Counted from the first letter of the stretch, positions 24,632-33,901 are shown. The stretch is DNA of 64,000 nucleotides from Lachnoclostridium edouardi (GCF_900240245.1 NZ_OESQ01000001.1:349436-413435); one strand, 5' to 3'. The notes: generated by a model from the letters alone, not told the origin. Numbers and translations are program-made.

Positions 24632-24657
24632 TTCATAATTTATTCATAAATTATGAA
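24632..24657. promoter_or_regulatory. Perfect palindrome upstream of marR (candidate MarR operator)
   Basis: TTCATAATTTAT, two bases, ATAAATTATGAA: 12-bp perfect arms. The position in the divergent marR/PBP interval, close to the marR start, and the two-fold symmetry fit a dimeric MarR site. It could also affect the PBP promoter, but that lies about 90 bases away. Confidence 0.65.
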
Positions 24658-24746
24658 TTTCATTATATAACAGATTTTTTTTAGTATCAAGAAAATTTGT
24701 ATAAACTTTTTATAAAGTGGAAAGTAATTCTTTAAGATTGGTTTTG

Positions 24747-24775
24747 TTGAATTGTCAGGAAAATTTTGCTATACT
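24747..24775 (+). promoter_or_regulatory. Promoter of the class A PBP gene
   Basis: TTGAAT (24747-24752), 17 bp, TATACT (24770-24775), with AAAGGAGG just before the ATG at 24802, so the leader is only about 20 bases. Confidence 0.6.
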
Positions 24776-24801
24776 GTTGTATAACCTAAAGGAGGACTTC
24801 T

Positions 24802-27540
24802 ATGAATTACGGAAAATCTGGGACAGAACAGAAGATAAAATCCATAAGCTCTAAAAATAAAAAATATTTTTCAAAGCTTTGCTTTTCTTTTATAAAGGTT
24901 ATCTTCATCCTCTGTCTTTTTACAGGACTTGTAGCGGCCAGCACTGGTTTTGGGTGCTTTAACGGAATTATTGACGCCGCTCCAGAAATCAATATGGAAA
25001 CCATTGTTCCCAGCGGTTATGCCACTACAGTTTACGACAGCGCCGGCAATTTAACAGACACCCTTGTAAAGGCGGGAGCCAACAGGGAGGAGGCTACTTA
25101 TGAGGAGCTTCCCGAGAATCTGATTAACGCTTTTATCGCTATTGAGGACTCCCGCTTCTGGAGTCACAGCGGAATAGATCTGCGCTCTATTACACGAGCA
25201 GCCGTAGGCGTAATTACAGGCAATTATAAAGGCGGCGGCAGCACTATCACCCAGCAGCTGATTAAGAACAATGTATTAAAGGGCGGAAATGAAAAAAGCT
25301 TTGGCGCCAAAATGGAAAGAAAGATTCAGGAGCAGTATTTGGCTCTTCAGCTGACAAAGTCTATGGACAGAAAGCTGATTATCACCAACTATCTGAATAC
25401 CATTAACCTGGGAAATAATTCTCTGGGCGTAAAGGTAGCTTCCAGAAGATATTTTAATAAGGAAGTGTCAGACCTGACTTTGTCTGAATGCGCCGTGTTG
25501 GCGGGAATTACTCAGAACCCGTCTAAGTTTAACCCTATCAGCGGAAGGGAAGAAAATGAGAAAAAGAGAAAGATTATTCTACAGTACATGGTGGACCAGG
25601 AATTAATCTCCAAGGAGGAGCAGGAGGAGGCATTAGCTGACAATGTATACGACAGAATCCAGAATGTAAACTTAATCTCCAAAGAAACTTCCACCCCGTA
25701 CAGCTATTTTACAGACGAGCTGATTAATCAGGTGATGGATACTCTTGTAAACCAGCTGGGCTATACAAATACCCAGGCCTCTAATCTGCTTTACAGCGGC
25801 GGCTTACAGATTTATACCACCCAGGACCCTGCTATTCAGGCCATTGTAGATGAAGAGGTAAATAATCCGGAGAATTATACTGTGGCCAAGTATTCTATGG
25901 AATACCGCCTGTCTGTCACCCACGGGGACGGCACCACTGAACATTATTCTGAAAAGGATATTGAAAAGTTCCATAAAAATACTTTGGGAGATAATCAATA
26001 TGACGGCCTTTACGCCAGCCAGGAGGCTGTTCAGTCTGACGTAGAGCAGTACAAGGCCTGGCTTTTAAAGGAGGATGATGAGATTATAGGAGAACGCCTT
26101 ACAAAGATTCTTCAGCCTCAAACCTCTTTTGTTATTATGGACCAGGCTACAGGGGAGGTAAAGGCAATCAGCGGCGGACGAGGCGAGAAAACAGACAGTC
26201 TTACCTTAAACAGGGCCTGCGATACCCTCCGCCAGCCAGGTTCTACCTTTAAGGTGCTTACAGCCTTCGCTCCTGCCCTGGACGCAAAGGGAAGCACTTT
26301 AGGAACGGTTTATTACGACGCTCCTTACACTGTAGGCACTAAGTCCTTTAACAACTGGTACAGCAATAAAGGTTATATGGGATATTCCAGCATAAGAGAC
26401 GGTATTATTTACTCTATGAATATTGTGGCTGTCCGCTGCCTTATGGAGACGGTTTCTCCTCAGCTGGGCATTGAATATGCAAAAAGCTTTGGAATTACCA
26501 GTCTGGTGCCGGAGGATATTACAGCTTCCGCCGCTCTTGGAGGACTGACCGACGGCGTTTCCAACCTGGAACTTACAGCTGCTTTTGCCGCTATTGCCAA
26601 CGGAGGCATCTACACAAAGCCGGTGTTCTTCACTAAGATTCTGGACCACAACGGCAAGGTTTTAGTAAACAATGAGCCTGAGACAAAGCGGGTTCTGAAG
26701 GATTCCACAGCCTTTCTTCTCACAGATGCTATGGCAGAATCTATGCAGAGCAACAGAAAGCTTACAAGACCTGGAGTTTCCGTATCATCCACCAGCACCC
26801 GGGCTGCTCTCTCCAACATGTCGGCTGCAGGAAAAAGCGGGACAACCTCTAAAAACAACGACATTTGGTTTGTAGGATATACCCCCTACTACACTGCAGG
26901 TATATGGGGAGGCTGCGACAGCAACCAAAAGCTGATTGACACGGCTGCCGGGGTAAATAACGGAGGAACCTCCTTCCACAAGGATATTTGGCGGAAAATA
27001 ATGACAAGGGTTCACGAAGGGAAGTCTGATCCGGGATTTTCTGTGCCTGACAGTATAGAATCTGCAACTATATGCCGCAAATCCGGCAACCTGGCGGTTT
27101 CCGGCGTGTGCTCTGCAGACCCAAGAGGCGACGCCACCTACACAGAATATTTTGCCAAGGGAACTGCGCCTACAGAAGTGTGCAACAATCATATAAGAGC
27201 CAGCGTATGTGCAGAATCCGGAAAGCTGCCTACTCCCTTCTGTCCAGACAGAACTACAGGCATATTTATGGCCATCCCTTCCGGGGAAACGGCGGAAACT
27301 GACGATTCTGTGTTTGCCCTTCCAGGCACCTGCACCATCCACAGCGGTTCAGGAACTATTATTAATCCTAATCCGTCGGACAACGACCCTTCTTCTATTT
27401 TCGGTCCCGGATATGTGCCTGAAACAACAGCCGCCCCTGCCACACAGAATCACACTGTACAGGGCACCACTGAAAATGAGGAGACGGCTCCTACTAAAAA
27501 GCGTTACAACTCCTGGTTCCCTTATCTGCCTACAGAATAG
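24802..27540 (+). CDS. Class A penicillin-binding protein (bifunctional glycosyltransferase/transpeptidase)
   Basis: 912 residues. A basic cytoplasmic start and one membrane anchor (about 27-48) precede a GT51 transglycosylase domain with AIEDSRFWSHSGID (113-125) and KGGGSTITQQLIKNN (143-157). The transpeptidase domain has the active-site Ser in QPGSTFK (about 478), SMN (about 539) and KSGTT (about 677). A Ser/Thr/Pro-rich tail ends in KKRYNSWFPYLPTE. The enzyme polymerises and cross-links peptidoglycan outside the membrane and is a beta-lactam target. It is monocistronic, between its own promoter and a terminator. Confidence 0.95.
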   Translation: MNYGKSGTEQKIKSISSKNKKYFSKLCFSFIKVIFILCLFTGLVAASTGFGCFNGIIDAAPEINMETIVPSGYATTVYDSAGNLTDTLVKAGANREEATYEELPENLINAFIAIEDSRFWSHSGIDLRSITRAAVGVITGNYKGGGSTITQQLIKNNVLKGGNEKSFGAKMERKIQEQYLALQLTKSMDRKLIITNYLNTINLGNNSLGVKVASRRYFNKEVSDLTLSECAVLAGITQNPSKFNPISGREENEKKRKIILQYMVDQELISKEEQEEALADNVYDRIQNVNLISKETSTPYSYFTDELINQVMDTLVNQLGYTNTQASNLLYSGGLQIYTTQDPAIQAIVDEEVNNPENYTVAKYSMEYRLSVTHGDGTTEHYSEKDIEKFHKNTLGDNQYDGLYASQEAVQSDVEQYKAWLLKEDDEIIGERLTKILQPQTSFVIMDQATGEVKAISGGRGEKTDSLTLNRACDTLRQPGSTFKVLTAFAPALDAKGSTLGTVYYDAPYTVGTKSFNNWYSNKGYMGYSSIRDGIIYSMNIVAVRCLMETVSPQLGIEYAKSFGITSLVPEDITASAALGGLTDGVSNLELTAAFAAIANGGIYTKPVFFTKILDHNGKVLVNNEPETKRVLKDSTAFLLTDAMAESMQSNRKLTRPGVSVSSTSTRAALSNMSAAGKSGTTSKNNDIWFVGYTPYYTAGIWGGCDSNQKLIDTAAGVNNGGTSFHKDIWRKIMTRVHEGKSDPGFSVPDSIESATICRKSGNLAVSGVCSADPRGDATYTEYFAKGTAPTEVCNNHIRASVCAESGKLPTPFCPDRTTGIFMAIPSGETAETDDSVFALPGTCTIHSGSGTIINPNPSDNDPSSIFGPGYVPETTAAPATQNHTVQGTTENEETAPTKKRYNSWFPYLPTE

Positions 27541-27545
27541 AAAAA

Positions 27546-27608
27546 AGCCTTCTGAATATCTGTGCCGCATTTTTGCGAGCGCAGATGTTCAGAAGGCTGA
27601 TTATTATT
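27546..27608. terminator. Bidirectional terminator between PBP and DUF2088 genes
   Basis: AGCCTTCTGAA and TTCAGAAGGCT pair perfectly over 11 bp, with A6 on the left and T-rich sequence on the right. It serves two convergent genes. Confidence 0.8.
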
Positions 27609-27622
27609 TTTACTATGTCCTT

Positions 27623-28909
27623 CTATCTTTCATCTATACGGACTAAATCTCCGTTTTCTCTGAATTCCATTTCAAAAGGCTGGCCTACAATCTGAATTTC
27701 AGGATATTTTAAAGCTTCCTCCAGCAGAAATTCTGAAATAAATATTCTTCCAATATCTAATGTATTTTTAATCCAAATCATTTTAGGCTTATTATAGTCA
27801 ATTCCCATACAGCCGTGAATAGACGTTTGAATTGCCACCTTATCATTGTCCACCACCATAGGCATTTTGGCTGAATTATATATCCTGGATGTAATCAGAT
27901 TCGGGTAAGTATTCATAAAGTCTATTTGTTCCTTGTACTTTTCAGGAATTACGTCTAACAGCCCCATGCCGCAGGCGTTTCCGTGGGTTTCTTCAGTCAG
28001 GCGAAGGCCGCATATTATCTGCTGATGAGGGTCCTTTTCTATTCCGTCGTGGGTATACCTGGAAATTATCATAGTATCCATGCCTGCGCCGCTAATATTT
28101 TTTCCTGTTTCCTCCACCAGCAGCACGTCATACTTAGGGATAGCGATTTTAGGGAAATTACTGTATGCTTCTTTTAAAAGCACAGGCTCCTCCTCCAGAA
28201 TATTTTCTGCCTTTATTACATGGACGCCCGCTGTTTCATCATAAGCATTTTCCACCAGGCCAATTCCAAAAATCACATTTCCATGGTTCAGAATGTAACT
28301 TCCTATTTTCTTTATATTCTCTGACATGTGAACCATGCCCAGGCTGTGACAAAGGGCCGCCCCTTTCTGCTTTCCTAAACCGATAACCGCCATTTTTAAA
28401 ATGCCGCTTTCGATTTCCCCGTTAAAGGAGGGATGAGGCTTTACTCTGTTAATGAGAATTGTTTTATCTGCATGAAAAGCATAGTCGTCCACATAAACAG
28501 GCAGATGTTCTTCCTCTGTATAGCCGATGCACACTGTTTCCATAGTAGCTTTTACAGGACAGCCGCAGGCCTCCTCTGTGATTCCCAAGGAATCCAGGAT
28601 TTCTTTCTGCCCCTCTGCTGTAGCTCCTCCATGGCTTCCCATGGCCGGTATAATAAACGGCGCTCCGCCCCGGTCCTTTACAAACCTTACTGTCTCTCTG
28701 ATCACAGGCACAATATTGTCTATTCCCCTGCTTCCCGCTGTAATGGCCACAGATTCCCCCTGGCAGATTCTGCCGCCCACTCCCGACTGCTCTAAAGCCT
28801 TTCTTGTTTCTTCTCCCCCATCTTCAATTCTGGGGCGTTTAAAAACCTGTCTGGCCTCAATCATTCTGGGAATCTTGATTCCTGACACCAGCTCCGCCAG
28901 TCTGCTCAT
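27623..28909 (-). CDS. Lactate racemase-domain (DUF2088, LarA-like) protein, copy A
   Basis: 428 residues with the LarA N-terminal domain family pattern: VAITAGSRGI, PAMGSHGGATAEGQKEIL, INRVKPHPSF, ESGILKMAVIGLGKQKGA. LarA enzymes use a nickel-pincer nucleotide to racemise alpha-hydroxy acids by hydride transfer; homologues act on other hydroxy acids. No larB, larC or larE cofactor gene is in the window. It is the last gene after tctB-tctA-tctC and follows a paralogue by 38 bases. The reaction is inferred as hydroxy-acid epimerisation; substrate unknown. Confidence 0.82.
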   Translation of the reverse strand: MSRLAELVSGIKIPRMIEARQVFKRPRIEDGGEETRKALEQSGVGGRICQGESVAITAGSRGIDNIVPVIRETVRFVKDRGGAPFIIPAMGSHGGATAEGQKEILDSLGITEEACGCPVKATMETVCIGYTEEEHLPVYVDDYAFHADKTILINRVKPHPSFNGEIESGILKMAVIGLGKQKGAALCHSLGMVHMSENIKKIGSYILNHGNVIFGIGLVENAYDETAGVHVIKAENILEEEPVLLKEAYSNFPKIAIPKYDVLLVEETGKNISGAGMDTMIISRYTHDGIEKDPHQQIICGLRLTEETHGNACGMGLLDVIPEKYKEQIDFMNTYPNLITSRIYNSAKMPMVVDNDKVAIQTSIHGCMGIDYNKPKMIWIKNTLDIGRIFISEFLLEEALKYPEIQIVGQPFEMEFRENGDLVRIDER

Positions 28910-28947
28910 ATTATTTTCTCCCTTTCCCCAATTCCTTATATTATTTG

Positions 28948-30243
28948 TCAGCCGATTTTTCCTAAACCGATTAAAGCTCCCTCTGAATCGAACTTCATTT
29001 TCTCCGGCTCAGTTTCAATTATCAGATTCGGATGATTTTTCACCTCTTCATAATAAGCCTCAGAAAGCATAATATGCTCAATTTTTAAGCTGTTGGCGAT
29101 GCGTACAATCCGCACGTGATCCTTGTCAATACCCGTACAGGTGCGGATACACACCTGAATGGCTTCCTTGTCATTTTTCATTACCATAGGAACTCTTGCG
29201 TTTTCCACTACTGTAGATGTAATTAAATTAGGGTAGGTTAAGTCAAAATCTACTTTATCAAAAAATCTTCTGGTGGTTGCGTGAGCCATACCCATTCCGC
29301 AGCCGCTGTGGTGACTTTCCTTACTTAAATCTAAAATAGCTACTCTCTGGGATTTTAAGCCGCCTGAAGCGTAAGGAGTTACAAAAGTTCCTGTTATATT
29401 AGGGTCCATACCGCTGCCGCTGAAATTCTTTCCGATTACATCGCAGATCAGCACGTCGCACTCCGGCACTAAAATCTGAGGCAGAAGACTTTTTGCTTCC
29501 TCTAAAAGAGCTGGTTCCTGCTCTTCTATTTCATCGTGATTTACTACTGCTATTTTGGCTGTTTCGTCATAGGCGTTTTCTAACACTGCCACAGAGAATA
29601 AAATGTTGGCATGTTTTAAAATTGCTTTTCCAAACATAGGCACGTACTTTGCCATCTGACCAAAGCCTGCAGCATGGCACACATCCGCTCCCGCCTGCTT
29701 TCCTAAGCCTATGGTCATCATTTTCATAATGCCGCTTTCATAGGGGCCTCTGAAGCATGTGTGAGGCTTTACACGGCAATTTACAATGATTCCGTCAGCT
29801 TCAGCCGCATCTTTCCCAATAAGCACGTCCATTCCTTCTTCATTGGTGCCGATCTTTACAGTTTCCATGTTGCACTTTACAGGGCAGCCCATAGATTCCT
29901 CTGTGACCCCATAGTTTATTAAAATTTCTCTCTGTCCTTCTTCTGTAGCTCCCCCGTGGCTTCCCATGGCGGCCACAATAAAAGGCTTTCCGCCTTTTTC
30001 CTTTACAAAATCCACAATGGTTTTTGTGATGATTAATATGTTTGCAATCTGACGGCTGCCTACTGTAATAGCCACAGTCATTCCAGGGTGAATCTGAGAA
30101 GCAAATTTTTCCTGCTCCATCTGCTCATACATGATACGGCGTATATTCTCCGCCTCAATCTTTTCAGTGGAAAATACTTGTCTTACCTGAAACATACGGG
30201 GAATGGCTACATTTTCCACCAAGCCTGATACAACGCTTTTCAT
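28948..30243 (-). CDS. Lactate racemase-domain (DUF2088, LarA-like) protein, copy B
   Basis: 431 residues, paralogue of the next gene, sharing VAITVGSR, AAMGSHGGATEEGQREIL, RVKPHTCF and ESGIMKMMTIGLGKQAGA. The two differ clearly elsewhere, so they are diverged duplicates, perhaps with different substrates or opposite stereochemistry, or forming a heteromer. It begins about 40 bases after a terminator-like hairpin that follows tctC, suggesting lower or regulated expression relative to the transporter. Confidence 0.82.
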   Translation of the reverse strand: MKSVVSGLVENVAIPRMFQVRQVFSTEKIEAENIRRIMYEQMEQEKFASQIHPGMTVAITVGSRQIANILIITKTIVDFVKEKGGKPFIVAAMGSHGGATEEGQREILINYGVTEESMGCPVKCNMETVKIGTNEEGMDVLIGKDAAEADGIIVNCRVKPHTCFRGPYESGIMKMMTIGLGKQAGADVCHAAGFGQMAKYVPMFGKAILKHANILFSVAVLENAYDETAKIAVVNHDEIEEQEPALLEEAKSLLPQILVPECDVLICDVIGKNFSGSGMDPNITGTFVTPYASGGLKSQRVAILDLSKESHHSGCGMGMAHATTRRFFDKVDFDLTYPNLITSTVVENARVPMVMKNDKEAIQVCIRTCTGIDKDHVRIVRIANSLKIEHIMLSEAYYEEVKNHPNLIIETEPEKMKFDSEGALIGLGKIG

Positions 30244-30281
30244 TTTGTCAACCTCTATCCGGCATAAGCCTGTTATATTTT

Positions 30282-30321
30282 AAAAAGAAGGGAATGCTGC
30301 CTTTTTGCAACATTCCCTTCC
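30282..30321 (-). terminator. Terminator-like hairpin after tctC, before the DUF2088 genes
   Basis: GAAGGGAATG and CATTCCCTTC form a perfect 10-bp stem, extended inward by TGC/GCA. On the minus strand it is followed by CTTTTTAAAA. It would end most tctC transcripts and allow partial readthrough into the two downstream genes. Confidence 0.75.
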
Positions 30322-30340
30322 AGGCAACTGCAATATAAAA

Positions 30341-31372
30341 TTATTTTGCTAATCTGTCTGCAATGTCCTTAATTGTGTTATAAGTATCTTCTTCTACCTT
30401 CTCTGTATCTGCAGGGCTTAAATAGTTTGGAAGCATCTGAAGATCAGCCAGTCCCTGCTGTCCTTCTTCACTTTCAACAATGCTCTTTGTTAATTCATCA
30501 TACCATGCAATTACTTCGTCTGGTGTTTCCTTAGGGAAGTAGAAAGAGAACTCCTGGTTTGGATAAGAGAAATCAATTCCCTGCTCTTTTAATGTAGGAA
30601 CGTCTCCAAGAAGCTCAGATCTTTCATCTGTAGGAACGCCGATACATGTAAACTGTCCAGCCTCAAGATAATCTTTGCAGTTTACGTACGGGCCAGGCAT
30701 AAGGTCGATCTGTCCGGAAAGCATAGCTGCAATCTTATCAGATGTGGAGCCTGCGTCTACTAAATCCAGCTCAATACCTGCTGCTTCCTGGAATCCAAGA
30801 AGTTCATAGTATGTATAAGCGCCTACCTCTGTACAAGCCTTTAACTGACCTGGAGCTGCCTTTGCCGCCTCAATAAATGCGTCCATATCTGCATATTTGT
30901 CAGAGAATACATAAAGCTGCTGTGCTGGCTCTAAAGCAAAGCTTGGTCCAATCTTAAATGCAGAGTAGTTGTAGTCTGTAACGCCTGCTACATTTGCTAC
31001 GTTTACAAGAGCATGTCCGTAAAGTACTGTCATTCCGTCTGGAGCTGCCTCTAATACCTGGTTTGCAGCTACAGAACCAGCTGCGCCGTTGGAGTTTACA
31101 ACAATAAAGTCAACTCCTGTTTTTTCCTTTGCGTGCTGAGCAAAAACACGTGCAGAAAGGTCTGTGTCTCCGCCTGCTCCTGCAGGTACAATAATGGAAA
31201 CAGTTCCCTCTGGCTTCCATCCGCTTGCCGCTGCATCTCCGCCCTCTGAAGCTTCCCCGCTTGCTGCGTTGTTAGCAGCTGCAGTTGTGCTGCCTGATCC
31301 AGAGCCTCCACATGCTGCTAAGCTCAGTGCCATTGTTCCAGCTAAAAGTGTTGCCAGAATTTTCTTTTTCAT
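30341..31372 (-). CDS. tctC: Tripartite tricarboxylate transporter substrate-binding lipoprotein (TctC family)
   Basis: 343 residues with a lipoprotein signal (MKKKILATLLAGTMALSLAAC, cleavage before Cys21) and a Gly/Ser/Ala-rich linker. The mature part has the TctC family pattern: VSIIVPAGAGGDTDLSARVFA, QVLEAAPDGMTVLYGHA, and the AGQFTCIGVPTDERSELLGDVPTLKEQG region. TctC proteins bind carboxylates outside the membrane for the TctAB pump. The ligand is unknown; the linked LarA-like genes suggest a hydroxy-acid. A hairpin before the gene may favour its higher expression. Confidence 0.92.
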   Translation of the reverse strand: MKKKILATLLAGTMALSLAACGGSGSGSTTAAANNAASGEASEGGDAAASGWKPEGTVSIIVPAGAGGDTDLSARVFAQHAKEKTGVDFIVVNSNGAAGSVAANQVLEAAPDGMTVLYGHALVNVANVAGVTDYNYSAFKIGPSFALEPAQQLYVFSDKYADMDAFIEAAKAAPGQLKACTEVGAYTYYELLGFQEAAGIELDLVDAGSTSDKIAAMLSGQIDLMPGPYVNCKDYLEAGQFTCIGVPTDERSELLGDVPTLKEQGIDFSYPNQEFSFYFPKETPDEVIAWYDELTKSIVESEEGQQGLADLQMLPNYLSPADTEKVEEDTYNTIKDIADRLAK

Positions 31373-31401
31373 AATGTTCTCTCCTTTTGTTTTTATTGTT
31401 A

Positions 31402-31418
31402 CGGGCGTTTAACGCCCG
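31402..31418 (-). other. Intercistronic hairpin between tctA and tctC
   Basis: CGGGCG, five bases, CGCCCG, with an inner T-A pair: a stable GC stem, not followed by a T run on the minus strand. This suits an mRNA-stabilising or processing element in front of tctC, whose product is needed in excess over the membrane parts. Confidence 0.6.
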
Positions 31419-31454
31419 CATTTTTAATTGTTACAAACATTACTATTTTTTTAC

Positions 31455-32963
31455 CTAAGCCATATTCTGTTTTCTCTTCAGGTAAGTTTTGTATTCTTTG
31501 TATAAGGACCATATAAGCACTCCGATTGCAATGAAGAAGAATGCGTCGAAAATTGGTCTCTTGAAGAACGCGCCAAAGGATTTATACTGCATAATGCCTC
31601 GGCGAAGGTATGTCTCCAGCATTTCTCCAATCAGGAAGCAAAGTACAAATGGTGTAGTAGGAAGGCTTAACTTGTGATATAAGTATCCTACAATACCGAA
31701 GATTAAAACAGACTGTACGTCGAAAATACGGTTGTTAGTTGCATAAGCGCCTACACAGCAAAGTACCAGAATTAATGGAAGCAGAATGTGTTTCGGCACC
31801 TTTAATACCTGTACAAAGCCCTTGATACATGTCCACTCTACAATCAGCATAATAAATGCACAAACCATACATGCTGCAAAGATTCCGTATACAACGTCTG
31901 CATTTTTTACGAAAAGTAAAGGACCAGCAGAAAGACCGTGAATCAGGAAACCACCTAACATCATAGCTGTTACGCCGTCTCCAGGAATACCAAGTACCAG
32001 CAAAGGAATCATAGCGCCGCCGATTGTAGCGTTATTTGCAGACTCTGTGGCAACAATACCGTCTGGACAGCCTTTACCAAATTCTTCTGGATGTTTAGAC
32101 ATATTTTTAGCAGTTACATATGCCAGCATACCGGAAGTGGAACCGCCGATACCAGGAAGAATACCAATACCTGTACCGATTAAGGAAGATCTTAAAAAGT
32201 TTGGAAGGTGATAAACAAACTCTTTCATGCTGAAACCAAAACCTTTTACCTTTTTCACTGTTAAGGTTTCCATTTTACCGCTTCCCATACTTTCAGCAGT
32301 AATCAAAATATCTGAAATAGCGAAAATACCGATCAAAGTAGGCAGTGTGTCAAAACCAGCCATTAAACTGGAAGCTCCAAATGTAAAACGAGGAGTTCCG
32401 TCAATAGGAGCCATACCTACTAAAGCAAAAATCAATCCCAGCATACCTGCCAGCACGCCTCTGATCATGTTTCCTGAGGAAAGAATGGCAACCATGGTAA
32501 GAGCAAAGAAACAAATACCAAAGTTCTCAGCAGGTGTAAACTTCAAAGCTACTGCAGCCAGCATAGGGGCGCAGAATGTAAGAATAATAAAAGAGAATAC
32601 TGATCCCAGGAAAGAGAACACGATTCCAAGACCTAAGGCCTTCATTGCCTCTCCGTTTTTCGCCATAGGATGACCGTCAAAACAGGTTGCAATAGAGGAA
32701 GCCGTACCTGGCATATTTAACAGGATGGCGGAAATAAGACCGCCTGAAATGCCGCCTATGTAAACAGCTACTAATGTGTTAAGACCCATAGACGGCGTCA
32801 TACTAAATGTTAAAGGCAGCATAAGAGCTACCGCCATGGAGGCTGACAAACCTGGAATGGAGCCAAATACAATACCAATCGCTACTCCCGCTACCATCAT
32901 AGCCAGGGAAGCGGGCGTACAAATACCAACAAATGCGTTTCCTAAAAGTGCTAATGCCTGCAT
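31455..32963 (-). CDS. tctA: Tripartite tricarboxylate transporter, large permease subunit (TctA family)
   Basis: 502 residues with about 11-12 membrane helices. TctA signatures are GSIPGLSASMAVALMLPLTF near residue 34, VAVYIGGISGGLISAILLNMPGT near 66, the repeat-like GIGILPGIGGSTSGMLAYVTAK near 260, and GIPGDGVTAMMLGGFLIHG. It forms the transport path for Na+- or H+-driven carboxylate uptake with TctB and TctC. It starts 11 bases after tctB. Confidence 0.94.
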   Translation of the reverse strand: MQALALLGNAFVGICTPASLAMMVAGVAIGIVFGSIPGLSASMAVALMLPLTFSMTPSMGLNTLVAVYIGGISGGLISAILLNMPGTASSIATCFDGHPMAKNGEAMKALGLGIVFSFLGSVFSFIILTFCAPMLAAVALKFTPAENFGICFFALTMVAILSSGNMIRGVLAGMLGLIFALVGMAPIDGTPRFTFGASSLMAGFDTLPTLIGIFAISDILITAESMGSGKMETLTVKKVKGFGFSMKEFVYHLPNFLRSSLIGTGIGILPGIGGSTSGMLAYVTAKNMSKHPEEFGKGCPDGIVATESANNATIGGAMIPLLVLGIPGDGVTAMMLGGFLIHGLSAGPLLFVKNADVVYGIFAACMVCAFIMLIVEWTCIKGFVQVLKVPKHILLPLILVLCCVGAYATNNRIFDVQSVLIFGIVGYLYHKLSLPTTPFVLCFLIGEMLETYLRRGIMQYKSFGAFFKRPIFDAFFFIAIGVLIWSLYKEYKTYLKRKQNMA

Positions 32964-32974
32964 ACTCTCTCCTC

Positions 32975-33472
32975 CTATAAATTAATTGTAAAGATACCTG
33001 CAGGAAGTACAATCTTAAATCCGTAGCGGAATAAGAAGAATACTACCATGGTAAACACTACATTAATAACAACCAGCTGAATTATATTCTTTTTTCCCCT
33101 TTTATCATCTGGAGAAAGCACCAGCATCTGAAACATCAGGTAAATCATTGTGGAGATAATAAATCCTACTGGCTGAAGTATGAATACATAAATCAGCACC
33201 AGAATCATGCTGGAAAATACTCGTTTGTAATCGCAGGATTCAATGGTAGAAGGATCAATTTCAGAAGCACGCAGCTTAAAATTCTTAATGTTTAAAAATG
33301 TTAAAATCGCAGCCAGCGCAAAAGTAACAATACCAATACACATTGGCATAAAATCAGGTCCAATGTCCATTACCTTGGACTTTGGCAGCATTTTAGCAGC
33401 AGCCATCATAGCTCCGGAAAGCACCATAAAAAATACTCCAGTAATGATGTCGCCATACTTTTTGAAAAGCAT
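32975..33472 (-). CDS. tctB: Tripartite tricarboxylate transporter, small permease subunit (TctB family)
   Basis: 165 residues with four predicted membrane helices, the standard size and topology of TctB: GVFFMVLSGAMMAAAKMLP near the start, then FALAAILTFLNI, MILVLIYVFILQPVGFIISTMIYLMFQ and VVFTMVVFFLFRYGFKI. It is the first gene of the tct operon, with GGGGGAAATGTAAATG at the start. No regulator is adjacent; a palindrome in its promoter suggests an unlinked one. Confidence 0.9.
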   Translation of the reverse strand: MLFKKYGDIITGVFFMVLSGAMMAAAKMLPKSKVMDIGPDFMPMCIGIVTFALAAILTFLNIKNFKLRASEIDPSTIESCDYKRVFSSMILVLIYVFILQPVGFIISTMIYLMFQMLVLSPDDKRGKKNIIQLVVINVVFTMVVFFLFRYGFKIVLPAGIFTINL

Positions 33473-33517
33473 TTACATTTCCCCCTTTTGTTTTAATGTT
33501 CTTTTTTCGTTTGTCAT

Positions 33518-33545
33518 TTTATCATCTAACCATGGTTAAAATCAA
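33518..33545 (-). promoter_or_regulatory. Candidate tct promoter with a 12-bp palindrome
   Basis: Minus strand TTGATT (33545-33540), 16 bp, GATAAA (33523-33518). Within the spacer lies the perfect palindrome TAACCATGGTTA (33527-33538), placed as an operator would be. The -10 match is only moderate. Confidence 0.45.
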
Positions 33546-33900
33546 ATTAATAAAAATGATTATGCCATAAGCATCCATAATGATAAAAAAATTCTATACT
33601 TTAAAATTAAATAATACATAAAATGTGGTACATGGACTGCGGCTCTGCTTTAATTTCATACTCTCACTCCCTTATTCTATATTTAGGTGAAAAAGACAAC
33701 CTATATTTTGTACCTACCATAGCCTTTGCAGCATGTCCTGTAAAATCACTTGTCAAAAACCTGCCATAATTTTAACAAATTGTATTTTTCTACAATTTCT
33801 CTATGTTTTCAACGTTTTTATTATACAAAACAAACACAACTTAGTCAAATTAATTAATATTCTTCAAAATCTTAGAAAAACTTATTTAAGAAATCAGGCG
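33546..33900. other. Non-coding interval upstream of tctB
   Basis: An AT-rich interval with no ORF carrying a ribosome site. It contains short symmetric elements such as TTATGCCATAA (33560-33570). Apart from the tct promoter on its left and the spoVA terminator on its right, I see no recognisable RNA gene or riboswitch. Confidence 0.4.
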
Positions 33901-33901
33901 C

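Noticed and set aside
26785..27342. 185-codon minus-strand ORF opposite the PBP gene
   Set aside because: It lies fully inside the transpeptidase region and linker of a clearly coding gene and has no initiation site.
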